From: Chitinophaga filiformis
GTDB taxonomy: Bacteria > Bacteroidota > Bacteroidia > Chitinophagales > Chitinophagaceae
DNA: 64,000 nt
Direction of reading: 5' to 3'
Assembly: GCF_900102545.1 (NCBI RefSeq)
Contig: NZ_FNBN01000016.1
Span: 30,857-94,856, forward strand
The notes beneath the pieces were generated by a model. The model did not search any database and was not told the origin of the DNA. It was given only the letters and a program-made list of their open reading frames with translations. Positions 25,812 through 34,870 of this stretch are shown one piece after another; within the stretch, counting starts at the first letter, position 1; the number at the start of each line of letters is the position of its first letter. Position numbers and translations under genes: made by a program.

Positions 25812-26405
25812 TTATAACTTCAGGAAATTCTCCAGGATCTTCTGCCCTTCCCCGGCTGACTTTTCCGGGTGGAACTGCACTGCATAGAAATTATCTTTCT
25901 GTAATGCAGCACTGTAGTTAATGACATAGTTGGTGGTAGCCACTGTATATGGGCTCAAAGCCGCATAATAACTGTGTACAAAGTACATGTAGGAGTTTTC
26001 CGGTACATGCTCGAACATAGTACAATACAATCCTGTTATGTTGTTCCAGCCTATCTGCGGTATTTTCAACAGGTTGTCTACCGGCGACTGAAAACGTTTT
26101 ACTTCCACATCAAAAATACCAAGGCAATTGGTATCATTCTCTTCAGAGTGCTTACACATCAGCTGCATACCAAGGCAAATACCCAGCACTGGTTGTTTTA
26201 AACCTGTGATCAGCTGATCCAGTTTTCTCTCCTGCAGATAACGCATGGCAGAACTGGCTTCTCCCACACCGGGAAAGATCACTTTATCTGCCGCTTTAAT
26301 CTCTTCCGGATTGTCTGTAACTACACCTTCCACACCCAGTCTGTCCAGTGCAAACAGCACAGAACGGATGTTACCGGCATTATATTTTATGATAACCGTC
26401 TTCAT
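25812..26405 (-). CDS. hisH: Imidazole glycerol phosphate synthase, glutamine amidotransferase subunit
   Basis: Class I amidotransferase of 197 residues that feeds ammonia to HisF. The triad is visible: nucleophile in GICLGMQLM, His/Glu in VQFHPEKSAGEG. N-terminal IIKYNAGNIRSVLFALDRLG is characteristic. The gene begins 13 bp after the trpA stop, so it is almost certainly on the trp transcript and not on the hisGDCB one. Confidence 0.97.
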   Translation of the reverse strand: MKTVIIKYNAGNIRSVLFALDRLGVEGVVTDNPEEIKAADKVIFPGVGEASSAMRYLQERKLDQLITGLKQPVLGICLGMQLMCKHSEENDTNCLGIFDVEVKRFQSPVDNLLKIPQIGWNNITGLYCTMFEHVPENSYMYFVHSYYAALSPYTVATTNYVINYSAALQKDNFYAVQFHPEKSAGEGQKILENFLKL

Positions 26406-26418
26406 ATACTATTCTTGT

Positions 26419-27189
26419 CTATTTTACGCCAGCAATAAACTGCTGTATTGCTGAATCCAGGTTAGTTGCCTGCTCGAGGGCGCGGATAAAGGCTGTGCCA
26501 ATCACGCCTCCATTGCTGTGAGCGGTAGCCGCATCAAAGGTAGCTTTATCTTTAATACCAAACCCGATCAACACAGGATTCTTCAGCTTCAGGGATTCCA
26601 GTCTTTCGAAATAAGCCTGCTGATGTCCCATATTTTTATCCGTACCTGTTGTAGAAGAAGAAGACACCGCATATATAAATCCTTTGCTCACACTATCTAT
26701 TTTGCGAATGCGTTCCTCACTGGTTTCAGGTGTCACAAGAAACACCAGGTGCAGGCCATACTTTTCGAAAACAGGCTTGTATTCTGATTCATATTCATCC
26801 ATTGGCAGGTCGGGCAGGATCGCTCCATCCACCCCTACTTCTGCGCATTTTTTACAGAAGTTCTCAATACCATACAGCAACACCGGATTCAGATATCCCA
26901 TCAGCAGCACCGGCACATGTATCTCCTGCCGGAGATTTTTCAGCTGTTCAAACAGTACTTTTAAACTCATGCCATTACTGATAGCACGGGTACTGCTATC
27001 CTGGATCACAGGACCATCTGCCAGCGGATCTGAGAAAGGCATACCGAGTTCAATAATATCCACACCGTTTTGCTGTAATGCTTTCATGACAGGCAGTGTA
27101 TCATTCAGCTCAGGAAATCCTGCAGTGCAATAAATATTCAGCACACCCTTTCTTTTGCCGGCAAATAATTGATCTATACGATTGCTCAT
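26419..27189 (-). CDS. trpA: Tryptophan synthase alpha subunit
   Basis: TIM-barrel subunit that cleaves indole-3-glycerol phosphate to indole. The catalytic Glu and Asp lie in IIELGMPFSDPLADGPVIQ; the phosphate-binding loop region is VLIGFGIKDKATF. 256 residues, full length. It is 9 bp downstream of trpB, as expected for the two subunits of one complex, and is followed at 13 bp by hisH. Confidence 0.98.
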   Translation of the reverse strand: MSNRIDQLFAGKRKGVLNIYCTAGFPELNDTLPVMKALQQNGVDIIELGMPFSDPLADGPVIQDSSTRAISNGMSLKVLFEQLKNLRQEIHVPVLLMGYLNPVLLYGIENFCKKCAEVGVDGAILPDLPMDEYESEYKPVFEKYGLHLVFLVTPETSEERIRKIDSVSKGFIYAVSSSSTTGTDKNMGHQQAYFERLESLKLKNPVLIGFGIKDKATFDAATAHSNGGVIGTAFIRALEQATNLDSAIQQFIAGVK

Positions 27190-27198
27190 AAAATATGT

Positions 27199-28425
27199 TT
27201 ATACGTTACCGCCAGTATTACCAGGCAAATTACGAATGTAAGTTTCCATGTCTTTATCACCACGTCCGCTCAAACATACTACTACAACATCATCTGGTTT
27301 GAGCGCTATCTGCCCCAGTTTCGCCAGTGCGTGAGACGATTCCAGTGCCGGGATAATACCTTCCAGGCGGGTCAGTTCATATGCTGCCTGCAGCGCTTCA
27401 TCATCTGTCGCATTCAGGAATGTAGCACGGCCTGTTTCATAAAGATGCGCATGCAATGGACCGATACCAGGATAATCCAGTCCTGCGGAGATAGAATATG
27501 GTTCAGTGATCTGTCCATCTTCTGTCTGCATCAGCAGGGTTTTACTGGCATGGATAATACCCAGCTTACCCAGTTGCGTAGTTGCTGCGGAATGTCCGGA
27601 ATGTACACCCTTACCACCTGCTTCTACCGCTACCAGTTTAACATCCGGTTCATCCAGGAAATGATAGTATGCGCCAGCTGCATTACTTCCCCCACCGATA
27701 CAAGCCACTACGTAATCAGGATTCGCCTTTCCCGTCTTTTCCAGCAACTGCTTTTTAATCTCCTCACTGATCACAGACTGGAAGCGGGTCACCATATCCG
27801 GATAAGGATGCGGTCCTGCTGCTGTACCAAGGATATAATGTGTATTCACCGGGTTATTGATCCAGTCGCGGATAGCCTCGTTACAGGCATCCTTCAGGGT
27901 CTGACTACCGCTGGTAGCTGGTACCACAGTAGCGCCCAGCATTTTCATACGCGCCACATTCGGCGCCTGACGCTTGATATCAATGCTACCCATATATACC
28001 ACACACTCCAGCCCCATCAACGCACACACCGTAGCAGTAGCTACACCATGCTGGCCCGCGCCGGTTTCAGCGATGATACGCGTCTTGCCCAGGCGTTTTG
28101 CCAGCAGGATCTGCCCAATGGTGTTGTTTACCTTATGAGCGCCTGTATGGTTCAGATCTTCACGTTTGAGGTAGATCTTAGCGTTATATTTTTCAGACAA
28201 ACGTTTTGCAAAGTATAAGGGAGAAGGACGGCCTACGTAGTCACGCAGCAGCTGATCAAATTCTTCCTGGAATCCCGGATCACGCAGTATTGCCAGGTAA
28301 TTGCGCTGCAGTTCCTCTACATTCGGATATAACATCTCGGGAATGTAAGCGCCGCCAAATCTGCCGTAAAAGCCTTTTTCATCTACATGATACTTAGAGC
28401 CGAACGTGTTTTCCGCGATCTTCAT
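27199..28425 (-). CDS. trpB: Tryptophan synthase beta subunit
   Basis: PLP enzyme condensing indole with serine. The PLP lysine is in LNHTGAHKVNNTIGQ, the substrate glutamate region in IAETGAGQHGVATAT, and the phosphate loop in CIGGGSNAAG. The N-terminus GFYGRFGGAYIPEML is typical. 408 residues, of the TrpB1 type that pairs with TrpA. It is 7 bp downstream of trpF. Confidence 0.98.
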   Translation of the reverse strand: MKIAENTFGSKYHVDEKGFYGRFGGAYIPEMLYPNVEELQRNYLAILRDPGFQEEFDQLLRDYVGRPSPLYFAKRLSEKYNAKIYLKREDLNHTGAHKVNNTIGQILLAKRLGKTRIIAETGAGQHGVATATVCALMGLECVVYMGSIDIKRQAPNVARMKMLGATVVPATSGSQTLKDACNEAIRDWINNPVNTHYILGTAAGPHPYPDMVTRFQSVISEEIKKQLLEKTGKANPDYVVACIGGGSNAAGAYYHFLDEPDVKLVAVEAGGKGVHSGHSAATTQLGKLGIIHASKTLLMQTEDGQITEPYSISAGLDYPGIGPLHAHLYETGRATFLNATDDEALQAAYELTRLEGIIPALESSHALAKLGQIALKPDDVVVVCLSGRGDKDMETYIRNLPGNTGGNV

Positions 28426-28432
28426 GCTATGA

Positions 28433-29068
28433 TTATTTTAAATAAGTTGAATGAATCTGATCTGTAAATAACCTCACCTTTTCCATGTCTTTTACACCCG
28501 GTTGTATCTCAAACCTGCTGTTTACATCTACTGCAAATAAAGCCGGCATCTGCAGTTGCAGCAACTCGGGTGTTTCTTCCAACCCTATGCCTCCGCTCAG
28601 ATAGAAAGGATGTGTGTAAGGATAAGTTTTCAGCAGTTCCCAGTTAAAACGTTTACCAGTGCCACCATATGCCTTACCTGCTTCGGTATCAAACAGGAAA
28701 TAATCTGTCACTTTCAGATAACCTGACAACAATGCTGACCAGTCTACATCATCTCCTACGCGAAAGGCTTTTATCACCGGTACACGCTCCCGTATAGCCG
28801 CACAGTACTCCGGTGTTTCATCACCGTGTAACTGCACCATATCCAGACCATAATCAGTAATGACGCGTTGTACCTGTTGCAGTGGTGCATTTACAAACAC
28901 ACCTACTTTTTTGATGCCTTCCATTTCGCGGACTGTACGGGCATCTATTTTCTGTCCCGCAAAGCGCGGCGACTTTTCATAGAATATAAAGCCGGCATAG
29001 TTAACCTGGTAATTCACCAGTTGTTGCAGGTCTTCTCTCCGTGTAATACCGCAGACCTTTATTTTCAT
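28433..29068 (-). CDS. trpF: Phosphoribosylanthranilate isomerase
   Basis: TIM-barrel isomerase making CdRP from PRA. KVCGITRREDLQ contains the catalytic cysteine and FLFDTEAGKAYGGTGKRF the catalytic aspartate; YLSGGIGLEE is the phosphate loop. 211 residues. Its ATG overlaps the trpC stop by 4 bp, so translation is coupled. It is separate from trpC, unlike the enterobacterial fusion. Confidence 0.96.
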   Translation of the reverse strand: MKIKVCGITRREDLQQLVNYQVNYAGFIFYEKSPRFAGQKIDARTVREMEGIKKVGVFVNAPLQQVQRVITDYGLDMVQLHGDETPEYCAAIRERVPVIKAFRVGDDVDWSALLSGYLKVTDYFLFDTEAGKAYGGTGKRFNWELLKTYPYTHPFYLSGGIGLEETPELLQLQMPALFAVDVNSRFEIQPGVKDMEKVRLFTDQIHSTYLK

Positions 29069-29865
29069 TGTGCTGATTTATTAGCCAGTTCCGTTACAAA
29101 GTGCTCAAATGCCCTTGGCGGATTTTCCTGTTTCATAAAATGCTCCCCTATCAGGAATCCCTGGAAGCCTGCCTGTTTCAGCGTTACAATAGCATCTGTA
29201 TTGCTGATACCACTTTCAGCTACTTTGCATTTGCTGGCAGGGATCTGCGGCGCGAGTTCACAGGAGCGGTTGAAATCAACTTTAAACGTAGTAAGGTCAC
29301 GGTTGTTGACACCCACCAGTTGTATGTGATCAGTCACCTTATCCAGCTGATCGCCGCTATGCACTTCCAGTAATACTTCGAGTCCCAGGTTATTGGCAAA
29401 AGCTGCCAGTTGCGCTACTTCCTGCTTTGACAAACATTCTGCTATCAGCAGGATTACGTCTGCACCGATCGCCTTTGCTTCCAGGATCTGGTATTCATCG
29501 ATAATAAAATCCTTCCGGAGGATAGGGATATTATTCAGCGCCCTTGCCTGCTGCAGATCATCCGAAGAACCACCGAAGTACTTCTCATCTGTCAGTACTG
29601 ACAAGCCGGATGCACCGTAACGGGTATAAGCAGTGGTTACATCCTGCACAGTTACATTACCGTTGATAACGCCCTTTGAAGGAGAACGTCTTTTGAACTC
29701 AGCAATGATCCCTGTCTTCCCCGGATCCCGGAGGAACTGGGCCAGTGACAGTGGTGTACGTTTGAACCAGGATACCTGTTCCAGTTCTTCCACGCTCCGT
29801 TGTTGTTTACGGGCGGCCACTTCTGTATGCTTGTGGGCTACTATTTCTGTCAGGATATTTTTCAT
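29065..29865 (-). CDS. trpC: Indole-3-glycerol-phosphate synthase
   Basis: Closes the indole ring from CdRP. Conserved motifs: IIAEFKRRSPSKG (catalytic lysine), SVLTDEKYFGGS, LRKDFIIDEYQI and VGVNNRDLTTF; VAESGISN near the C-terminus binds phosphate. 266 residues. It overlaps trpD and trpF by 4 bp each. Confidence 0.97.
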   Translation of the reverse strand: MKNILTEIVAHKHTEVAARKQQRSVEELEQVSWFKRTPLSLAQFLRDPGKTGIIAEFKRRSPSKGVINGNVTVQDVTTAYTRYGASGLSVLTDEKYFGGSSDDLQQARALNNIPILRKDFIIDEYQILEAKAIGADVILLIAECLSKQEVAQLAAFANNLGLEVLLEVHSGDQLDKVTDHIQLVGVNNRDLTTFKVDFNRSCELAPQIPASKCKVAESGISNTDAIVTLKQAGFQGFLIGEHFMKQENPPRAFEHFVTELANKSAQ

Positions 29866-30857
29866 GATTGCAAGCTTATCAACTTCTTAAACGCATTATG
29901 CGCTGCGCCTGATTCCAGCGACTCTACAGCTGCCAGGAAACAGTCATTATAATTATCAAATTTCTTCATGCAATACAGCCCCATGGCAGCGTTAGCCAGT
30001 ACCACCGAGTTTTGCGCCCAGGTACCTTCACCTTTCAATATCTTCATAAAGATCTTCGCTGCCGCTTCTACCGTGCTACCACCGTAAATATCTTCCGGAT
30101 ATACTTTACGTTTACCCAGCTGTTCCGGCGTCCAGTCTTTCTCTCCCTCATTGGTGATGACACGGGTATCAGCAGTCAGGGAGATTTCGTCATATCCGTC
30201 CAGACTATAAACGATCGCATATTGCTTGTCAGTCTGCTGGAACAGATAATTATATACTCTCGCCAGCTCCAGGCTGTACACCCCTATCAGCTGATGCTGT
30301 GCGAAGGCCGGATTCACCAGCGGTCCCAGCATGTTGAAGAACGTACGGATTCCCAGCTGACGGCGTACACCGGCTACATGCTTCAAAGCGGGATGGAACA
30401 GTGGCGCATGCAGGAAACAGACACCTGCCTCTTCCAGCTCTTCCCTCAGCTTTGCATCATCATTCTTGAATTTGTATCCGGCAGATTCCATCAGGTTAGA
30501 AGCTCCGCTGATGGAAGATACGCCATAGTTGCCATGTTTGGCTACTTTTCCACCTGCGCCCGCTACTATGAAACAGGATAAGGTAGACACATTAAAAGTA
30601 TTCTTACCATCTCCACCGGTACCTACGATGTCCAGCACTTCATATCCATTCAGATTAACCGGTACACAAAGTTCCAGCAACGCATCCCGGAAACCCAGCA
30701 GTTCATCAACCGTAATGCTGCGCATCAGGAAAACGGTCATAAAGGCGGCCAGTTCGCTTTCATTGTACATGCCTTTTGAAATACTGATGAGTATCTCTTT
30801 GGCCGCATCCCGGCTAAATGTTTTATGTTCAAAAAGGTAATTGAGTATCTTTTTCAT
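29862..30857 (-). CDS. trpD: Anthranilate phosphoribosyltransferase
   Basis: Transfers phosphoribose from PRPP to anthranilate. The PRPP-binding motif DIVGTGGDGKNTFNVST and the KHGNYGVSS loop are intact. 331 residues, with the N-terminal helical domain and no fused amidotransferase, which is encoded by trpG 10 bp upstream. It overlaps trpC by 4 bp. Confidence 0.97.
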   Translation of the reverse strand: MKKILNYLFEHKTFSRDAAKEILISISKGMYNESELAAFMTVFLMRSITVDELLGFRDALLELCVPVNLNGYEVLDIVGTGGDGKNTFNVSTLSCFIVAGAGGKVAKHGNYGVSSISGASNLMESAGYKFKNDDAKLREELEEAGVCFLHAPLFHPALKHVAGVRRQLGIRTFFNMLGPLVNPAFAQHQLIGVYSLELARVYNYLFQQTDKQYAIVYSLDGYDEISLTADTRVITNEGEKDWTPEQLGKRKVYPEDIYGGSTVEAAAKIFMKILKGEGTWAQNSVVLANAAMGLYCMKKFDNYNDCFLAAVESLESGAAHNAFKKLISLQS

Positions 30858-30867
30858 TGCTTGGAAT

Positions 30868-31437
30868 TTAAGCGTTCAACCAGTTACGAAGGATCTGTTC
30901 TCCCTGTGGCGTCAATACACTTTCAGGATGGAACTGCACGCCACTTACATCATACTTGTTATGCTGCAGCGCCATGATATAATTGTTATCATCCCTGGCG
31001 GTTATTGTCAGGTCAGGAGATAAAGTGGCTTCATCTACCACCCACGAGTGATAACGACCTACTTCCAGCTGATCAGGCAAACCATTGAACAGTCTTCCAT
31101 TCCTGGAGGTGATGTTCACATTCGTTGCTACCCCATGATATACATCTTTCAGGTTGATCAGTTTCGCACCAAAAGCCTCTCCGATAGCCTGTTGGCCAAG
31201 ACACACGCCGAAGATGGATTTGCTCGCTGCATATTCCTTAATCAGTGGCAGCAGTAATCCTGCTTCTTCAGGAATACCTGGTCCGGGCGACAGGATGATC
31301 TTGTCATACTGCTTTACTTGCTCTAATGGTATTTCATCATTGCGCACCACCGTCACTTTACCATTGATGATCTTCTCCACCAGGTGCACCAGGTTATAGG
31401 TAAATGAATCGTAATTATCGAACACCAGAATATTCAT
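30868..31437 (-). CDS. trpG: Anthranilate synthase, glutamine amidotransferase component
   Basis: Class I amidotransferase supplying ammonia to TrpE. N-terminal ILVFDNYDSFTYNLVHLVE, oxyanion SPGPGIPEEAG, nucleophile GVCLGQQAIGEAFG and His/Glu VQFHPESVLTPQG are all present in 189 residues. It is 1 bp after trpE. No second copy (pabA) is visible here, so it might also serve aminodeoxychorismate synthase. Confidence 0.97.
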   Translation of the reverse strand: MNILVFDNYDSFTYNLVHLVEKIINGKVTVVRNDEIPLEQVKQYDKIILSPGPGIPEEAGLLLPLIKEYAASKSIFGVCLGQQAIGEAFGAKLINLKDVYHGVATNVNITSRNGRLFNGLPDQLEVGRYHSWVVDEATLSPDLTITARDDNNYIMALQHNKYDVSGVQFHPESVLTPQGEQILRNWLNA

Positions 31438-31438
31438 G

Positions 31439-32848
31439 TCAGATATTTTGAGCCATTATAATGGCCTGTTTTAATGCATTCAGTTTATTATTCACTTCTT
31501 CCAGTTCGGACGATGCGACAGATTTCGCTACTATACCGGCTCCTGCCTGGTAGTACAATGTGTTGGCTTTACTCAATACAGAACGAATCATGATCGCATG
31601 GTTGAAATCACCGTTGAATCCTACTGATCCGATACAGCCACCGTAGAAACCACGTGCTGTCGGTTCATTTTCATCAATGATCTCCATCGCCCTGTATTTC
31701 GGCGCGCCAGACAATGTACCTGCCGGGAAAGTAGCAGCCAGCAAAGAGAAGGGATTCAGCCCTGACTGTATCTTACCTGTCACTTCACTCACCAGGTGAA
31801 TGACATGTGAGTAGTACTGTATCTTCCTATATGATTCCACTTCCACATCTGTTGCCAGTCTGCTGAGGTCATTCCTGGCGAGGTCTACCAGCATTACATG
31901 TTCTGCATTTTCCTTCGGATCTTCCAGTAGTCGTGCAGCCAGTTGTCTATCCTGTTCATCATCGCCGGTACGTTTGAAGGTACCTGCAATAGGATGGATC
32001 GTTGCTTTATTATCTTTAATGATCAGCTGTGCCTCTGGTGAGGAGCCCATTAATTTATAATCGCCGTAATCGAAGAAGAAGAGATAAGGGGAAGGGTTAA
32101 TAGAGCGGAGCGCGCGGTACACATTGAATTCGTCACCTTTGAACTTTTGCTGGAAGGCTCTGGAGAGTACTACCTGGAAAACGTCTCCGCGGAAGCAGTG
32201 TTGTTTACCTTTTTCGACGATCTCCATATATTGTTCATTCGTCAGGTTGCTCTTTTCGTCTCCATCTGCTTTGAAACCGTATGTCGGTACATCTTTTTGC
32301 CTTATCAAAGATTCAATGAGATCAAATTCGCTGTCAAGGCCTTCCACCACATTTTCACAGAGATAAAGCTCATCTTTAAAGTGATTGATGGCGATGATGT
32401 ATTGATAAAAGCGGTATCGCATCAATGGGATGGTGTTACCGTTCTGTTTATCCTTATTAAATTCTATTGTTTCGAAGAACTGTACTGAATCAAATGTGCT
32501 GTATCCGAATAAGCTGTGCACCACAGGCAGTACCGGCTTATCGGCGAAGGTGAAGTTACCGAGGAACTTCTGGAGCTCAGTCAGCACGCTTTGTTTGTTC
32601 TTCAGTTGTTTCCTTTCCGGCGGGAGATTAGGATACTTAAATTCAAAATCCGTGGTGCTGGTTACTTCTATTCCAGCTATTGGCTGGATGCAGATGAAGG
32701 AGAAACTGTTTTCACTGGCGCGATAGTCTGTACTTTCCAGCAGTACGGTACCAGGAAACTTGTCGCGGAGCCGCAAATAGATACCAACAGGCGTGAATAC
32801 GTCTGCCAGCATTTTCTTTGATTTTGATTTTACTTGAATACTACCCAT
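31439..32848 (-). CDS. trpE: Anthranilate synthase component I
   Basis: Chorismate-utilising enzyme, first step of tryptophan synthesis. The LLES feedback-binding motif (TVLLESTDYRASENSF) is near the N-terminus. The catalytic C-terminal domain contains YLFFFDYGDYKLMGSSPEA, IHPIAGTFKRTGD, EHVMLVDLARNDL and FPAGTLSGAPKYRAMEIIDE. 469 residues from ATG 32848; MLADVFTP at 32812 is an alternative start. Expression is probably set by the attenuator immediately upstream, and enzyme activity by tryptophan through LLES. Confidence 0.97.
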   Translation of the reverse strand: MGSIQVKSKSKKMLADVFTPVGIYLRLRDKFPGTVLLESTDYRASENSFSFICIQPIAGIEVTSTTDFEFKYPNLPPERKQLKNKQSVLTELQKFLGNFTFADKPVLPVVHSLFGYSTFDSVQFFETIEFNKDKQNGNTIPLMRYRFYQYIIAINHFKDELYLCENVVEGLDSEFDLIESLIRQKDVPTYGFKADGDEKSNLTNEQYMEIVEKGKQHCFRGDVFQVVLSRAFQQKFKGDEFNVYRALRSINPSPYLFFFDYGDYKLMGSSPEAQLIIKDNKATIHPIAGTFKRTGDDEQDRQLAARLLEDPKENAEHVMLVDLARNDLSRLATDVEVESYRKIQYYSHVIHLVSEVTGKIQSGLNPFSLLAATFPAGTLSGAPKYRAMEIIDENEPTARGFYGGCIGSVGFNGDFNHAIMIRSVLSKANTLYYQAGAGIVAKSVASSELEEVNNKLNALKQAIIMAQNI

Positions 32849-32877
32849 TGGTTTGTGATTGAGTTAGGGTGACTATC

Positions 32878-32915
32878 TAAAACGAAGAAGGCCCGCTGTG
32901 TAACAGCGAGCCTTC
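32878..32915 (-). terminator. trp operon attenuator (terminator 3:4 hairpin)
   Basis: Minus strand arms GAAGGCTCGCTG (32904-32915) and CAGCGGGCCTTC (32887-32898) make a 12-bp stem with one G-U and a 5-nt loop, followed by TTCGTTTT. Upstream, ACAGTGCC (32940-32947) can pair with GGCTCGCTGT (32903-32912), which removes the terminator's 5' arm. That same segment can alternatively pair with TGGCAC inside the leader's Trp codons (GTGCCA 32939-32944 with 32972-32977), over an inner TATCAG/CTGATA stem. These are the three competing helices of a classical attenuator. Confidence 0.88.
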
Positions 32916-32956
32916 CAATTATATTTCATTACGAAACATGGCACTGTAACACCGTA

Positions 32957-33010
32957 TCAGGATCTGATATTGTGCCACCACCAATGCTTGTTTGTAATAA
33001 CTGTTATCAT
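32957..33010 (-). CDS. trpL: trp operon leader peptide
   Basis: A 17-codon ORF with three consecutive UGG codons: MITVITNKHWWWHNIRS, then TGA. It begins 13-20 nt after the predicted transcript start and ends about 40 nt before the terminator hairpin. The Trp codons form the 5' arm of the pause hairpin. If ribosomes stall there for lack of charged tRNA-Trp, the pause hairpin cannot form, the antiterminator does, and trpE onward is transcribed. The peptide itself is unlikely to have another function. Confidence 0.9.
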   Translation of the reverse strand: MITVITNKHWWWHNIRS

Positions 33011-33029
33011 GTTTTAATTTCTTGCGGAA

Positions 33030-33060
33030 CAAATATCCGGTGTTTTTTGAAAACATGCAA
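33030..33060 (-). promoter_or_regulatory. Putative trp operon promoter
   Basis: Minus strand TTG (33058-33060), 20-bp spacer, GATATTTG (33030-33037; one mismatch to TAnnTTTG). The predicted start, near 33024, leaves a short 5' leader before the trpL ATG at 33010. Confidence 0.6.
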
Positions 33061-33452
33061 GTTTTTTTTGAAATTCTTTGTGAAGTGATGACCTTCAGGC
33101 TTTTTGCTGTGAATTCTGTCAATATTTGCTCCTCTTCCATCTCTCTTAAAGGATGACGGCACATTCTCGGTAGCAGATACCCCGTGTCGGGGTCCCGCAG
33201 TCTCCACTGAACCCCGTCTGCGTCAAGGTCTGCCTGTAACAGTCAGGGGCAATATGCAGCGTTGCCTCAATAAATCAGGAGTGCCGTATTCAAAAGTTCT
33301 ATTAATGTAATAATGATATAATGATACAATGTAGTAGCGATAATAACGGTACTCATCAAATAAATAGGCACTCATCAATAATAATGACAAAACTCCTGCT
33401 GCGTTGAACGTCCACCCATCTATTGGAGCAGCTAAGTAGCAGACGGTTAAAG

Positions 33453-33604
33453 ATGGGCCAGCGGGCCTTCGGCTCTTTGGGCATACGATTGATAATGCCC
33501 AATAGAATTCCAAAGCCCATACGCTTGACAATCCCTACCAGCGATCTAATGCCCAGAGAGGCGCCGACCGCAGGCCCATACTTTAACCGCACGCTACTTG
33601 CGGT
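33453..33604. repeat. Structured extragenic element between hisB and the trp promoter
   Basis: The 623-bp gap 33061-33683 has no gene I can support. Within it, ATGGGCC-A-GCGG (from 33453) pairs with CCGC-A-GGCCCAT (ending 33579) as the closing stem of a ~127-bp element. That element contains an internal hairpin TTGGGCAT/ATGCCCAA (33477-33502), and ACCGCA/TGCGGT (33586-33604) follows. It could be a structured RNA or a dispersed palindromic repeat. Short overlapping frames across it (such as 33356-33616 minus) look like by-products. A further small GC-rich hairpin, ACCCCG/CGGGGT, lies near 33180-33194. No his terminator is visible here. Confidence 0.5.
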
Positions 33605-33683
33605 AAACAGAACCAAAATATATGTTCACCCAACTATTCATAAGAACAGCAGCATCCAGTAAACATTCAAACAGCCAAATAAA

Positions 33684-34820
33684 TCACAGCACACCTTTAG
33701 TACTCGGCAACTGCATATTCGCAGGATCCCTCCGCACCGCCATTTTTATCGCCTTGGCAAACGTCTTAAATATCGCCTCAATCTTATGATGCTCATTCTC
33801 CCCCTCAGCCTTAATATTCAAATTACACTTCGCCGCATCCGAAAACGACTTAAAGAAATGAAAGAACATCTCCGTCGGCATCTCCCCTATCTTCTCACGA
33901 TTAAACTTCGCATCCCACACAATCCAGTTACGACCACCAAAATCAATCGCCGCCTGCGCCAGACAATCATCCATCGGCAGACAGAAACCATATCGCTCGA
34001 TACCTCTCTTGTCAGCCAGGCCCTTCGCCATCGCCTCCCCCAAAGCTATACCAACATCCTCTATAGTATGATGCTCATCAATATGCAGATCACCTTTGGC
34101 TTTAATAGTCAGATCAATACTACCATGACGCGCAATCTGATCCAGCATATGATCAAAAAATCCTAAACCAGTGCTGATATCCGCTTTGCCGGTACCATCA
34201 AGGTTCAAAGAAATGAAGATATCTGTCTCTTTAGTAGTACGTGTATGAGACACAGTGCGCAAACCTAATTTCAGGAACTCATAGATCTTCTGCCAGTCAG
34301 TAGACTCAAGCACGATCGTTTCTTTTAATGCCTGCGCATTAGCATTCACCTCTGCACTACCTAAGCCGGTACCTTCATTCATCCAGATCGCTTTAGCACC
34401 AAGATTCTTCGCCAGCTGCACGTCAGTGATACGGTCACCGATCACGAATGAATTCGCAAGGTCGTAGTCAGCGGAGAAATATTGCGTCAGCATACCTGTA
34501 CCAGGTTTGCGCGTAGGTGCATTCTCATGCGGGAAGGTACGGTCAACATGCACGGCATCGAATTTCACACCTTCATTTTCAAACGCCCGCAGGATAAAGT
34601 TCTGCGCCGGCCAGAAATCTGCTTCAGGGAAGCTGGCAGTACCCAGGCCATCCTGGTTGGTCACCATTACCAGCTCATAGTCCAGTTCCGCAGCAATGCG
34701 GGAAAGGTAGGCAAACACCTTCGGATAAAATTCTACCTTTTCAAGGCTGTCGATCTGGTAGGTAGGTGGTACTTCTTTGATCATGGTACCATCCCTGTCT
34801 ATGAAGAGCACTCTTTTCAT
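33684..34820 (-). CDS. hisB: Bifunctional histidinol-phosphatase/imidazoleglycerol-phosphate dehydratase
   Basis: The N-terminal HAD phosphatase (about 1-165; VLFIDRDGTMIKE with the DxDGT nucleophile, VTNQDGLGT, FVIGDRITDV) is fused to IGP dehydratase (about 185-378; FFDHMLDQIARHG, DEHHTIEDVGIALGEA, and the second H-H-x-I-E site EHHKIEAIFK). Catalyses histidine steps 6 and 8. 378 residues, typical of the fused type. It is the last gene of the hisGDCB block, 50 bp after hisC; the trp operon begins about 0.65 kb further on. Confidence 0.97.
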   Translation of the reverse strand: MKRVLFIDRDGTMIKEVPPTYQIDSLEKVEFYPKVFAYLSRIAAELDYELVMVTNQDGLGTASFPEADFWPAQNFILRAFENEGVKFDAVHVDRTFPHENAPTRKPGTGMLTQYFSADYDLANSFVIGDRITDVQLAKNLGAKAIWMNEGTGLGSAEVNANAQALKETIVLESTDWQKIYEFLKLGLRTVSHTRTTKETDIFISLNLDGTGKADISTGLGFFDHMLDQIARHGSIDLTIKAKGDLHIDEHHTIEDVGIALGEAMAKGLADKRGIERYGFCLPMDDCLAQAAIDFGGRNWIVWDAKFNREKIGEMPTEMFFHFFKSFSDAAKCNLNIKAEGENEHHKIEAIFKTFAKAIKMAVRRDPANMQLPSTKGVL

Positions 34821-34870
34821 TGTAGCTGTGTGTTGTTATGTTGTAAACAGTGATGAACTGTTTGTTGATA

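Noticed and set aside
33178..33196. Intrinsic terminator of the his operon (ACCCCG/CGGGGT hairpin)
   Set aside because: The stem is only 6 bp and no T-run follows on the minus strand.
33223..33616. Overlapping small frames on both strands between hisB and the trp promoter
   Set aside because: Their translations follow the inverted-repeat structure, lack a recognisable domain and overlap one another; I treat the region as a structured non-coding element.
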